From an uncultured Clostridia bacterium (GTDB lineage: Bacteria; Bacillota; Dehalobacteriia; UBA4068), in the NCBI GenBank assembly GCA_944390945.1, contig CALXRV010000060.1, positions 1 to 39,556 of the forward strand: a stretch of DNA of 39,556 bases, given 5' to 3'. Made by a program: the position numbers and the translations under genes. The notes below the pieces were generated by a model, which was not told where the DNA came from, searched no databases, and saw nothing but the letters and a program-made list of their open reading frames with translations. Positions 24,796 through 32,736 of the stretch are shown piece after piece; positions within the stretch are counted from its first letter, which is position 1; the number at the start of each line of letters is the position of its first letter.

Positions 24796-25835
24796 TGATG
24801 AAAGATCTGTTGCTGGTTACAGGCGGAGCGGGCTTTATTGGCTCGCAGTTCATCCGCAGTCTGCTGGCTGACGCAGGGACGGAGACCTGCATCGTCAACC
24901 TGGACGCCCTGACCTATGCTGCAGACCTGGCCAACCTGGCGCCAGTCGCAGCGGATGCGCGCTATCATTTTGTGCACGGCGATGTCCGCGATGCAGCCTT
25001 GCTGGCGCGTCTGTTTGCGGATTTTCCGTTTACCGCAGTGGTGCATTTCGCCGCGGAATCGCATGTAGACCGCAGTATTTCTGCTGCTGCACAATTTGCC
25101 GCCACGAATGTGGTGGGCACGCAGATCCTGCTCGATGCCGCCTGCGCAGCCTGGCGGCAGGCGGATGGCAGCATGCTGCCAGGGCGGCGTTTTTTGCAGA
25201 TCTCGACGGATGAGGTCTATGGGCCGGCGGCTGGGGGCTGCAGCTTTCGCGAGGATGCGGCGCTTGCACCGTGCAATCCTTATGCGGCGAGTAAGGCGGC
25301 GGCAGATCTGCTGGGCCTGGCTGCTTGGCGCACACATGGTCTGCCGGTGATGATCAGCCGTTGCGTCAATAATTTCGGACCAGGACAGCATGCAGAAAAG
25401 TTGATCCCGCGCATGATCCGCTGTGCGCTGGCCGGCGAAGCGTTGCCTGTTTATGGCGATGGCAGCGCGCGGCGGGACTGGCTGCATGCGGCAGATCATT
25501 GTTCCGCGCTTTGGGGCCTGCTTGTCTTTGGCAAGCCGGGTGAGATCTATCATATCGCTGCACATGATGAATACAGCGTGCTTTCTGTGGTGGAGCAGCT
25601 GTTGGCACAGCCGGTATTGGCCGGCGGACGGATCGCTTTTGTTGCAGACCGACCGGCGCATGATATGCGCTATGCGTTGGATGACGGTAAACTGCGTCGC
25701 CTGCTCGGCTGGCAGCCACGGCATGCGCTGGCGGATGAATTGCCGGCGCTCGTCGCCTGGTATCAGGAAAAGTTTCGTCATGGCGCGGATGCTGCCTTTG
25801 CTGCGGCGCCGCTGTTCCCGCCGGCACAGCGATGA
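24795..25835 (+). CDS. rfbB: dTDP-glucose 4,6-dehydratase
   Basis: The 346-residue short-chain dehydrogenase makes dTDP-4-keto-6-deoxyglucose from dTDP-glucose. The NAD-binding motif TGGAGFIG is at residues 9-16; the catalytic STDEVYG and the YAASK pair (Tyr and Lys) follow, and AAESHVDRSI is the RfbB/RmlB-specific stretch. Residues between the active site and the C-terminus match (NNFGPGQHAEKLIPRMI and VYGDGSARRDWLHAADHC). GGGGG lies just upstream of the two tandem ATGs. The enzyme gives the keto sugar for the aminotransferase at the head of this operon. A thymidylyltransferase (rfbA) is not in the window. Confidence 0.93.
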   Translation: MMKDLLLVTGGAGFIGSQFIRSLLADAGTETCIVNLDALTYAADLANLAPVAADARYHFVHGDVRDAALLARLFADFPFTAVVHFAAESHVDRSISAAAQFAATNVVGTQILLDAACAAWRQADGSMLPGRRFLQISTDEVYGPAAGGCSFREDAALAPCNPYAASKAAADLLGLAAWRTHGLPVMISRCVNNFGPGQHAEKLIPRMIRCALAGEALPVYGDGSARRDWLHAADHCSALWGLLVFGKPGEIYHIAAHDEYSVLSVVEQLLAQPVLAGGRIAFVADRPAHDMRYALDDGKLRRLLGWQPRHALADELPALVAWYQEKFRHGADAAFAAAPLFPPAQR

Positions 25836-25955
25836 CAGATCGCACAGCAGGGCGGCTTGCGGCTGACTGCCATGCGATGCAGCTGCCCCTCTGAATGCAA
25901 AGCTGTGGATGGCGGAAAAGGCGCGCTCCGGCGTGAGGCATATGGGATAAAAACA

Positions 25956-25990
25956 CGAAAGGCCCCTGCAAGGGGCCTTTCGTCTGTATT
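25956..25990. terminator. Bidirectional terminator between rfbB and the rhodanese gene
   Basis: Perfect arms cgaaaggcccc and ggggcctttcg surround a four-base loop, with A-rich sequence to the left and tctgtattt to the right. It serves the convergent rfbB operon and the rhodanese lipoprotein gene. The 180 bases between these genes hold nothing else recognised. Confidence 0.85.
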
Positions 25991-26017
25991 TCGCTTTGCT
26001 GCTGTATGGTCTTGGCG

Positions 26018-26986
26018 TTATTCGGTGACAACCTCATAGCCTGCAGCAAGCCAGCCATTGGTCATGCCGCCGGACATGTTATAGGCTTCGTAACCGAGCA
26101 TACGCAGAACGCCGAGCACCTGGCTGGCCGTCTGGCCGGTATAGCAATAGACGATCACCGGTTTGTCCGTCGGGATCTGGGAGAAGCTCTCCTGCATGCC
26201 AGCGCCGAAGGGGATGTTGATCGCCCCGGCGATATGGCCGGCCGCATAGTCCTCCGCCGAACGGACGGAAAGGATGGTATAATCGGTGCTGCCTGCATCC
26301 ACCAGCTCTTTGACCTGTTCAGCGCTGATATTGAAGGAACGGAAGGTATTGCTGGCTGCGTCGGCATAATAATCGGTGATCGCCGCTTTGATCGTCTCAT
26401 CAACCGGATAATCGCCTTCCGGCAGCGGGGTTGCTTCGGTGGAGATCACTTCTTCATAGCCGGCAACCTGGGAAATACCATTGTTGAACCCGCTCTGTAC
26501 GTTGGTGGCAAATTTGCCGGCAATGTTGAGCAGGGCAACAGTCTGGCTGGAAGTCTGGCCGGAATAGCAGTTGACGAAGATCTCGACATCATTGGGCAGC
26601 TGGTCGAGTACGGTGGGCACGTCCGCATAGGGGACATTATAGGCGCCCTGGATATGGCCGGCCGCATAGTCTTCCGCCGAACGGATGTCCAGGATGAACA
26701 GCTCTTCGCCGGCCTTGACACGTTCGATCAGGCTTTCAGCGTCGATTACATGGCGGGTATCCGGGAAGCTGGCGAAATAGTTGAGTGCAGCTTCCGTCAG
26801 TACATCGCTTTCCGTATCTGCTTCCGTACCGGCTGCTTCTTCGTCGGTTTCCGCAGTTTCTTCTTCATTGACTACTTCTTCCGTTTCCGGGGTCTGTTCT
26901 TCGCCAGCGGGTTCTTCGCTATTGCCGCAGGCAGCAAAGGCAAGGACCAGCGTCAGGGCGAGCAGGATAACAAGCAATTTTTTCAT
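26018..26986 (-). CDS. Lipoprotein with two active-type rhodanese domains
   Basis: The 322-residue product has a lipoprotein signal (MKKLLVILLALTLVLAFAAC, lipobox AFAAC) and a very acidic linker to about residue 60, so it should be anchored outside the membrane. Two rhodanese domains follow. Each has the SAEDYAAGH stretch and an active-site cysteine loop: CYSGQTSS in the first and CYTGQTAS in the second. Rhodaneses transfer sulfane sulfur, for example from thiosulfate, to a thiol or cyanide acceptor. GGAGG lies upstream of the ATG. It is the second gene after another rhodanese lipoprotein on the same strand, 58 bases apart, near TusA and YeeE/YedE genes. A redox or quinone-linked partner is not obvious nearby. 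Confidence 0.9.
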   Translation of the reverse strand: MKKLLVILLALTLVLAFAACGNSEEPAGEEQTPETEEVVNEEETAETDEEAAGTEADTESDVLTEAALNYFASFPDTRHVIDAESLIERVKAGEELFILDIRSAEDYAAGHIQGAYNVPYADVPTVLDQLPNDVEIFVNCYSGQTSSQTVALLNIAGKFATNVQSGFNNGISQVAGYEEVISTEATPLPEGDYPVDETIKAAITDYYADAASNTFRSFNISAEQVKELVDAGSTDYTILSVRSAEDYAAGHIAGAINIPFGAGMQESFSQIPTDKPVIVYCYTGQTASQVLGVLRMLGYEAYNMSGGMTNGWLAAGYEVVTE

Positions 26987-27044
26987 TTACGGGTTCCTCC
27001 TTCAATGATGACTGCTACTTAATGCAAATAGGGATTGTTTGGCA

Positions 27045-27965
27045 TTACGAGGCGTCCTTGACCGTGGTCTGAGGCGCAGAATTGTCTGCGTATTCGATCG
27101 GGTTGCTGGAATTGGAAGTCCATTCCAGCCAGGCGCCGTCAAAGATGCGGATGTTGCGGTAGCCGGCATTATACAGGCTGACGAAGACAGGCGCTGCGCG
27201 CACCGAAGTGCGGCAGTAGATGATGATCTCCTTTTCCGGATCCATGCCGGCTTCCAGATAGTTGATCTTTGTCGTCGTCGTATCCTTGAATGTGCCGTCA
27301 CTGTAGAAGTTATTGAGATGCGTCATGACGATCGCGCCAGGGATCTTGCCCTCTGTCAGGTATTCCTCTTCCGAACGGACGTCGAGCAGGACGACTTCGT
27401 CACTCGGCTCGTTGACGTATTGCTGCATTTCACTGATCGTCACATACCAGGTCGGATCCTTGTCCTCTGCCGCGGTAAAGACGGCAGGTTCCGGCGTGGG
27501 TGTTTCCGTGGTCAGCGCATATCCGGCTGCCTGGATGGCAGCAATGCCGCCGTCGACCACACGGACATTATTGTTGCCGTAGACCATCATCGACCAGAGA
27601 AAACGGGAAGCGGAATTCTTGTCAGAATCATACGCGATGACCAGCGTATCGTCACCGATACCGTTGGCCGACATCAATTCGCTCAGCCGGCTGGGTGAGG
27701 TAAGCATATTTTCTACCGGCACGTTGATCATCAGGTCGGCCAGTGCAATATTGACCGCACCCTCGACATGGCCGGCTGCATAATCCTCCGCCGACTGCAT
27801 ATCGACGATGGCAACGTTTTCCGCGCCGATATAATCCGCCAGCTCTTCCGCGCTGACCAGCAAAGTGCCTTCTTCCGCATAGGTATAGGGATTGCATGCG
27901 GCGAGACAGATGGCGGCCAGCAGCAGGACAGTGCAGATAAAGCCTGTTTTCGCAAAGCGGTGCAT
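27045..27965 (-). CDS. Lipoprotein thiosulfate sulfurtransferase (two rhodanese domains, one active Cys)
   Basis: The 306-residue product starts MHRFAKTGFICTVLLL, with a lipobox CLAAC, and is likely attached to the outer face of the membrane. Its two domains follow the SseA/thiosulfate sulfurtransferase plan: the N-terminal domain lacks the loop cysteine (AYDSDKNSASRF at that place), and the C-terminal domain keeps it in CRTSVRAAP. The long linker between them is Thr/Pro/Glu-rich. ATG at 27965 has AGGAGG 7 bases upstream and is preferred to the start at 27986. It precedes the other rhodanese lipoprotein on the same strand, so the pair is probably co-transcribed. The donor and acceptor are unknown. 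Confidence 0.9.
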   Translation of the reverse strand: MHRFAKTGFICTVLLLAAICLAACNPYTYAEEGTLLVSAEELADYIGAENVAIVDMQSAEDYAAGHVEGAVNIALADLMINVPVENMLTSPSRLSELMSANGIGDDTLVIAYDSDKNSASRFLWSMMVYGNNNVRVVDGGIAAIQAAGYALTTETPTPEPAVFTAAEDKDPTWYVTISEMQQYVNEPSDEVVLLDVRSEEEYLTEGKIPGAIVMTHLNNFYSDGTFKDTTTTKINYLEAGMDPEKEIIIYCRTSVRAAPVFVSLYNAGYRNIRIFDGAWLEWTSNSSNPIEYADNSAPQTTVKDAS

Positions 27966-28311
27966 AGAAAACCTCCTTCTTGGCATGCTGAATCCTGTTC
28001 AGCAAAACGGGTTACAGAAGCTGTAGTCGACTGCATATCCCTTTGTGAACAGAAAGGAAGCTGACTTCCCAAACCCATTTTACCGCAATCTGCCATCCGG
28101 GTGTATATAAAAGAACATAATGCAGCATAGGGGATTTTAATACGCCGCGGAGAGGTACGGCGGGGCAGGGAATCGCTCTGGGGCAGGGAATATTATAATG
28201 CCGGACAGCCTTGCCGGCATGTGGCGCAGCAGTTCTGACAGAACCGGCTCTGGCCATGGCTGTCGGAAAACGGCTCGCTCCGGATGCTGGCAAAACAAAG
28301 GGGGCATTTTC
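27966..28311. other. Divergent region between the rhodanese pair and the membrane glycosyltransferase
   Basis: These 346 bases hold no gene. On the plus side, two direct copies of ggggcagggaat (28162-28173 and 28180-28191) lie immediately before a perfect TATAAT (28194-28199) with no matching -35, which looks like an activator-dependent promoter for the glycosyltransferase. A small hairpin (atgccgg and ccggcat, 28198-28220) follows. On the minus side only TAAAAT (28077-28082) resembles a -10 for the rhodanese genes. Confidence 0.45.
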
Positions 28312-29865
28312 ATGCGCATGCGCAGCCATTGGCGATATGCATGCCTGCTCTTGCTGCTGGCAGCCTATCTTTATGGCAGCAGCCTGTTTTTAACCAAATA
28401 TCCATATGTACATTCGGATGAAGCATGGCTTTCCGGCCTAACGCGGCAGATCGTGGAGACAGGGGATTTTGGTGCGACCGAAGCTTTTTTTGATTTGAAG
28501 GAGCGCAATCCCCATGCATTGAAGATTCTTTTTCATGCGCTGCAGGCATTGGCCATGCGTCTGGGCGGCTATCAGATCGCGACTTTTCGGCTGCTTTCCC
28601 TGCTTGCCGCAGCCCCGGTGCTGATCGTTTTTTACGCTGCGGCGCGCCGTCTGTTCGCTGGACATTCTCTGCCGCTGCTGGCTGCGGCGCTGCTTGCGCT
28701 GGATATTCAGTTCATCCATGCCTCGCATATGGCCAGGCAGGAAATTTTTATCCTGTTCGCCGTGGCGCTCAACCTTTTCCTGCTGCTGCGACCGGGCGCA
28801 CTGCGCGACCGTGATATTGCAGCGCTGGCTGCGGCGGCAGGGTTTAGCGCGGGTTTTCATCCCAATGCCTTTTTGGTGGCCTGTCTGGGGGGTGCGGCTC
28901 TGCTGGCGCGGCGTATCTGCGGTAGTGTATGTGGCCGGCAGATTGCCCTCTATATCGGGCTGACTGCAGCTTGCGCCGGTGTTTTTGTCGGCATCAGCCT
29001 GCTGCTCGATGCGGACTTCATCCAGCATTATCTAGCTTATGGGCAGAGCGAATTCGGCCTGAACCTGTCGCTGGCTGACCGCGCTGCGGAATGGACTTCT
29101 TTTGGCAGCAAGCTGTTCGACAGGGTCAGCGGTACCTACTATTTGCCGGATCTGCGGCTGCAGCTGATCCTTTTCCCTCTGCTCGGCCTGCTGCTGCTTT
29201 GTTATGCGCTGGCCATGCGTCGCGAACAGCCTGCGCAGACGGAACGCGCTTTGGTTTTGATCGCCGCAGAGCTGGGGATCTGTGCCGGCATCCTGTTGAT
29301 CGGACGTTACAACCAGTTAAGCATCGTTTTTCTGATGCCAGCCGGATGGCTGATCGTGCTCGACTGCCTGCTGCTGTTCGGTCGGCGCATCTGCTATGCG
29401 CTGACCGCTTTGCTGCTGGCATTGCTGCTCTGGGTGGGCGCAACAGAGATTCGGCCCTGGTTGGCTGCGGATTATGATGCATATTTGGCGCAGCTGGAGA
29501 CATATCTGCCGGCGGATGCCCGCACGCTTGGCAATTTGAACAGCGAATATTACTTCGAGAACGGCTGCCTGCTCGATTACCGTAACCTGGCTTTCCTGGA
29601 GGAAAACGGACTGACTTTAGCGGAATATGTGGAAAGTCGCGGCATTGAATATATTGTTTATATGGACGAACTTGACTATATCGATGCCAACCGGCCGTAC
29701 TGGAATATCATTTATGGCAATCTGGATATTGCCGGCCTGCGCACATATTTGGCTGCAGCTTGTGAACCGGTTGGAACCTTTTTCGACCCGGTCTATGGCA
29801 CGCGCATCAGCCAGCTCGTCGCAGGCGGGGAATATGGCCATGTTACGGTGTATCGCGTGCGCTAA
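28312..29865 (+). CDS. ArnT/PMT-like membrane glycosyltransferase (GT-C fold)
   Basis: The 517-residue membrane protein has about ten or more hydrophobic spans and the GT-C catalytic motif: HSDEAW with Asp36-Glu37 in the first extracytoplasmic loop, followed by LTRQIVETGDFG, as in ArnT and PMT-type enzymes. Such enzymes take a sugar from a polyprenyl-phosphate carrier and add it to an acceptor outside. The C-terminal domain (from about residue 385) is soluble, with ENGCLLDYRNLAFLEENG and a few Tyr-rich segments. AAAGGGGG lies 7 bases before the ATG at 28312. It may use the lipid-linked sugar made by the GT2 enzyme at 23800-24795, but that is inference; the rhodanese genes lie in between. Confidence 0.85.
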   Translation: MRMRSHWRYACLLLLLAAYLYGSSLFLTKYPYVHSDEAWLSGLTRQIVETGDFGATEAFFDLKERNPHALKILFHALQALAMRLGGYQIATFRLLSLLAAAPVLIVFYAAARRLFAGHSLPLLAAALLALDIQFIHASHMARQEIFILFAVALNLFLLLRPGALRDRDIAALAAAAGFSAGFHPNAFLVACLGGAALLARRICGSVCGRQIALYIGLTAACAGVFVGISLLLDADFIQHYLAYGQSEFGLNLSLADRAAEWTSFGSKLFDRVSGTYYLPDLRLQLILFPLLGLLLLCYALAMRREQPAQTERALVLIAAELGICAGILLIGRYNQLSIVFLMPAGWLIVLDCLLLFGRRICYALTALLLALLLWVGATEIRPWLAADYDAYLAQLETYLPADARTLGNLNSEYYFENGCLLDYRNLAFLEENGLTLAEYVESRGIEYIVYMDELDYIDANRPYWNIIYGNLDIAGLRTYLAAACEPVGTFFDPVYGTRISQLVAGGEYGHVTVYRVR

Positions 29866-29958
29866 GGAAGGCATATATTGGCGATAGATAAAGAAGGAGC
29901 GGGCCGTAAGGCCCGCGACAGAGATCGGGTTCAACAGTGGTGCAGCAGGACAGGCCGG

Positions 29959-31194
29959 TTAAAGGCTGCAGGGCAGCGCCAGCTCTTCCCCGGCCGGATT
30001 GCGGATGCTGAAATGTTGCCAGAAAGCAGCTACCCGCGCGTCAAGCTCTGCACCGTCAGCTGCCAGAATCACGCAGTGCCCGATGCGCGCTGTGGCGTCA
30101 CGAATCTCCGGCACAAGATCGCCGGCCTGATACTGATAGCCGGCCGCCACCACGCCTGGCAGGGCGAGCAGCTCGGCAAGCGGGGTGATGCTGCGGATAC
30201 GGCCGCTGCGGCAAAAGAGCAGCAGAACGCCGGCAGCACCATGCGGCTGTTGCGGACTATAGCCAACCAGGCCCTGCAGATCAGGCGCTGTGCCCAGGCT
30301 CTGCCAAATCAGCGCGTCGAGAATGGCAAAACCGCTGACCGCCGGAATGAAGATATCTTCAAAAGCACCGCCGATACGCGCCGCCACCTCGTTGACGATC
30401 AAGCCTTCGCTGCCCAGCAGCAGCTGATAATAAACAGGCCCTTCTTGGATCTCAAATGCGGTGGTGATGCGGCGGCTGAGCGCTTCGATTTCCATATAAT
30501 GCGCGATATGCCGCGAGGGACAGCGGTGGCCATAACAAACGCCAATGCTCGGCGGCAGATGATGCGAAAGCCGGTCGGTCACGCTGAGCAGGTGCAGTTG
30601 GCCGTTTTGCACCCAGCCGGATATGGTCAGCTCGGCATTGGGATAGTACTCTTCGACTAAAACGCTGTCGCTGCGGGAAAAGGAAAGTGTGGTATCGATA
30701 TGCGCGAGAACATCCGCGGCGGTCGGCAGCAGTGCGATGCCGCGCTGCCCTTGCGAATCGACGGGTTTGATCACGAAGGGCGGGCGCAGTCCTGCCAGCT
30801 CGGCCGCAGTTGCGCCGCGTTGCAGAAAGCGGTGCGGTGCGGAAGGGATGCCCGCTGTATCGAAGATGGCTTTCATTTGCTGTTTGTTGGTCACTGCATA
30901 AGCGGTCTGCGGTGGCAGTGGGGCCGGCAGGCCGAGCGCGTCGGCAACCAGGGCAGCCGTATAGACGGGCTGATCTGTACCCAGCGTCAGCACACCGTCG
31001 ATGCGATGGCGCCGCGCTGCTTCGATGCAGGCGGTTGCATCGAAGGTGCTGATCTGCTCATGGCAATCCGCATAGGCGGCAGCCGGCGGCTGCGCGGTGT
31101 AGTCGATCAATACGGTGGAAATACCAAGTTCACGGCAGCGGATCGCTGCGGACAGCTGGCAATTTCCGCCGCCAAGTATCATGATTTTCGGCAT
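29959..31194 (-). CDS. ATP-grasp ligase of unknown substrate
   Basis: The 411-residue protein has a pre-ATP-grasp Rossmann-like domain (MPKIMILGGGNCQLSAAI to about residue 90), then the ATP-grasp fold with FVIKPVDSQGQRGI (phosphate-loop region) and VLVEEYYPNAELTISG, and a metal-binding Glu/Asn pair in IVNEVAARIGGAFED. Enzymes of this kind join a carboxylate to an amine using ATP. The family resembles carbamoyl-phosphate-synthase-like and PurK-like ligases, but no specific product is recognised. ATG at 31194 has GGAGG 4 bases upstream; the track to 31338 overlaps the divergent TusA gene. It ends near the membrane glycosyltransferase and begins only 29 bases from the TusA-type gene. Confidence 0.85.
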   Translation of the reverse strand: MPKIMILGGGNCQLSAAIRCRELGISTVLIDYTAQPPAAAYADCHEQISTFDATACIEAARRHRIDGVLTLGTDQPVYTAALVADALGLPAPLPPQTAYAVTNKQQMKAIFDTAGIPSAPHRFLQRGATAAELAGLRPPFVIKPVDSQGQRGIALLPTAADVLAHIDTTLSFSRSDSVLVEEYYPNAELTISGWVQNGQLHLLSVTDRLSHHLPPSIGVCYGHRCPSRHIAHYMEIEALSRRITTAFEIQEGPVYYQLLLGSEGLIVNEVAARIGGAFEDIFIPAVSGFAILDALIWQSLGTAPDLQGLVGYSPQQPHGAAGVLLLFCRSGRIRSITPLAELLALPGVVAAGYQYQAGDLVPEIRDATARIGHCVILAADGAELDARVAAFWQHFSIRNPAGEELALPCSL

Positions 31195-31223
31195 GGATCC
31201 TCCGCTTGGAAAGGAGTATGGGA

Positions 31224-31568
31224 ATGGTAAAGGACTGGCTGGAACGGACAAAAGGGCAGCAACAGGAGACGAAAACATACAGGGTGAGCGCGCTGCAGCA
31301 GAACATGTCACCGGACTCAGCGCCGCTGGAAGGCGCAAACCGCAATCTGGAGATCAATTGCCTGGGCGATATGTGCCCACTGCCGCTGATGAAGCTGATG
31401 CAGCTGGGCGAGTTGCAGGCAGGCGAAACGGTAAAGCTGGTTACGGATCATAGCTGCACTACGGAAAATATCCGAGAGTACTGTGAAAAACGCAAGTTGA
31501 CCATGCGCGTGGAGGAGCCGATTACCGGCGTTTGGGAACTGTATATCAGCCGGGCGCCGCAGGTTTAG
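31224..31568 (+). CDS. TusA/SirA-type sulfur carrier with N-terminal extension
   Basis: The 114-residue product has an extra N-terminal stretch of about 45 residues rich in Gln, Lys and Glu, followed by a TusA/SirA domain starting at NLEINCLGDMCPLPLMKL. The active cysteine is in CPLP, matching the family's CPxP, so it should carry a persulfide. A second conserved region is DHSCTTENIREYCEKR. ATG at 31224 has AAAGGAG 7 bases upstream; the TTG at 31206 and ATG at 31218 are crowded. Its last 4 bases overlap the convergent LysR gene. It resembles the short TusA at 33509 but is not adjacent to it. Confidence 0.86.
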   Translation: MVKDWLERTKGQQQETKTYRVSALQQNMSPDSAPLEGANRNLEINCLGDMCPLPLMKLMQLGELQAGETVKLVTDHSCTTENIREYCEKRKLTMRVEEPITGVWELYISRAPQV

Positions 31569-32470
31569 CAGATGCTGTTGCTTACGGTATTGATGATATA
31601 GCGGATGATTTCCTGCTTCTTTTCGTTGCTGCCGCGCTGGGCAGAGAGGTTGCGCGTGATGACATATACGCAGTAGTCGATCGGGATTTCTTCCAGTTCG
31701 ACGATTTTGATTTGCTTTTGATAAAGCTCCTTTTTGATCGACATATATGGCAGGAAAGCCAGTCCCTGTTTGGCCAGTACGGCGGATTTTGCACTTTCTG
31801 TGGAATCGACCCGGCAGCTGATATTGAAATCATTGAGCTGCATGCCGTAGGCGCGCAGATATTCTTGCAGCGGATGGTTTTCCTGTTGCTGTTCATGCAG
31901 CAGCAGCAGCGGATAATTCTTGATATCCACCATTTTTTTGATATTGCCGCAGGCGTAGTCGTAATGTGCGACCAGGCATTCCTTATCGCAGAAAGCTGGC
32001 TTGCAGAACAGATCCGGCTCATTGCGCTGGCCAAGGATAAAGCCGGTGTCCACCTGTCCGCTCAGCACGCCCTGCACGACTTCTTCATTTGACATCGAAC
32101 TGAGATAGAACACATGGTTGGGGAAGGCGCGGTTGGCGGCAAACAGGGTGCAGGGGATGGCATAGTTCGCCACATCCGGAAAGGCGGCGATGCGAAACGG
32201 ACCTTCGCTGCTCTGCAGCCGGTCGATATCCTCCATAAAATTCTCATAAATACGGTTAAATTGCTCGGCATATTTCTGCAGGATCTCACCGGCCGGCGTC
32301 AGCTCGATGCCTTTATTTGAGCGCTCGAACAGCTTCTGGCCGACTTCATCCTCCAGACGGCGCATCTGCAGGCTGAGCGCAGGTTGCGAAAGATGTGAAA
32401 CCTGCGCCACCTTGGAGATGCTTTTTGTTTTGGCGATCTTGTTAAATAAAGCGATATGTTCTAGTTGCAT
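31565..32470 (-). CDS. LysR-family regulator, divergent from the YeeE-TusA operon
   Basis: The 301-residue regulator has the winged helix at its N-terminus (MQLEHIALFNKIAKTKSISKVAQVSHLSQPALSLQMRRLE) and a LysR substrate-binding domain. ATG at 32470 is supported by AGAGGAGG 6 bases upstream and by the HTH starting there; the in-frame start at 32536 is not. Cysteines in the effector domain (CKPAFCDKECLVA) could matter for redox or sulfur sensing, but this is speculation. Its position, divergent from yeeE-tusA-yeeE and convergent with the other tusA gene, suggests it controls this sulfur cluster. Confidence 0.9.
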   Translation of the reverse strand: MQLEHIALFNKIAKTKSISKVAQVSHLSQPALSLQMRRLEDEVGQKLFERSNKGIELTPAGEILQKYAEQFNRIYENFMEDIDRLQSSEGPFRIAAFPDVANYAIPCTLFAANRAFPNHVFYLSSMSNEEVVQGVLSGQVDTGFILGQRNEPDLFCKPAFCDKECLVAHYDYACGNIKKMVDIKNYPLLLLHEQQQENHPLQEYLRAYGMQLNDFNISCRVDSTESAKSAVLAKQGLAFLPYMSIKKELYQKQIKIVELEEIPIDYCVYVITRNLSAQRGSNEKKQEIIRYIINTVSNSIC

Positions 32471-32617
32471 AGATCCTCCTCTTTCTCTGATGATGGCAGG
32501 CATCGTTAGCTGCCAAGCTTTCTTCTGCAGCGGCAACGCTCGAACCGGCGGGCGACGTAACGAGGTGATCCGGGCGTGCTGCCTGTGGTTGCCGGATATT
32601 GGGCCTATTGTAAGAGA

Positions 32618-32630
32618 TTATATTGCATAA
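32618..32630. promoter_or_regulatory. T-N11-A LysR-type box upstream of the YeeE operon
   Basis: TTATATTGCATAA has arms TTAT and ATAA and the T-N11-A form of LysR boxes. It lies about 54 bases upstream of the expected start point at the extended -10 element (32663-32671), a normal activation distance. Confidence 0.4.
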
Positions 32631-32662
32631 AGAAATCGTATGAGCTGTAGCGGGGACACTTG

Positions 32663-32671
32663 TGTTATAGT
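32663..32671 (+). promoter_or_regulatory. Extended -10 element for the YeeE-TusA operon
   Basis: TGT followed by TATAGT (32666-32671) forms an extended -10. No good -35 is seen at 17 bases, consistent with activator dependence on the divergent LysR protein. The leader to the YeeE start would be about 60 bases. Confidence 0.5.
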
Positions 32672-32736
32672 AAAAGCGTAGTCGATCGCGTATCCTGTAG
32701 AACGGTTTTTGCGTATATCTTCAAGGAGGTGTTTCG

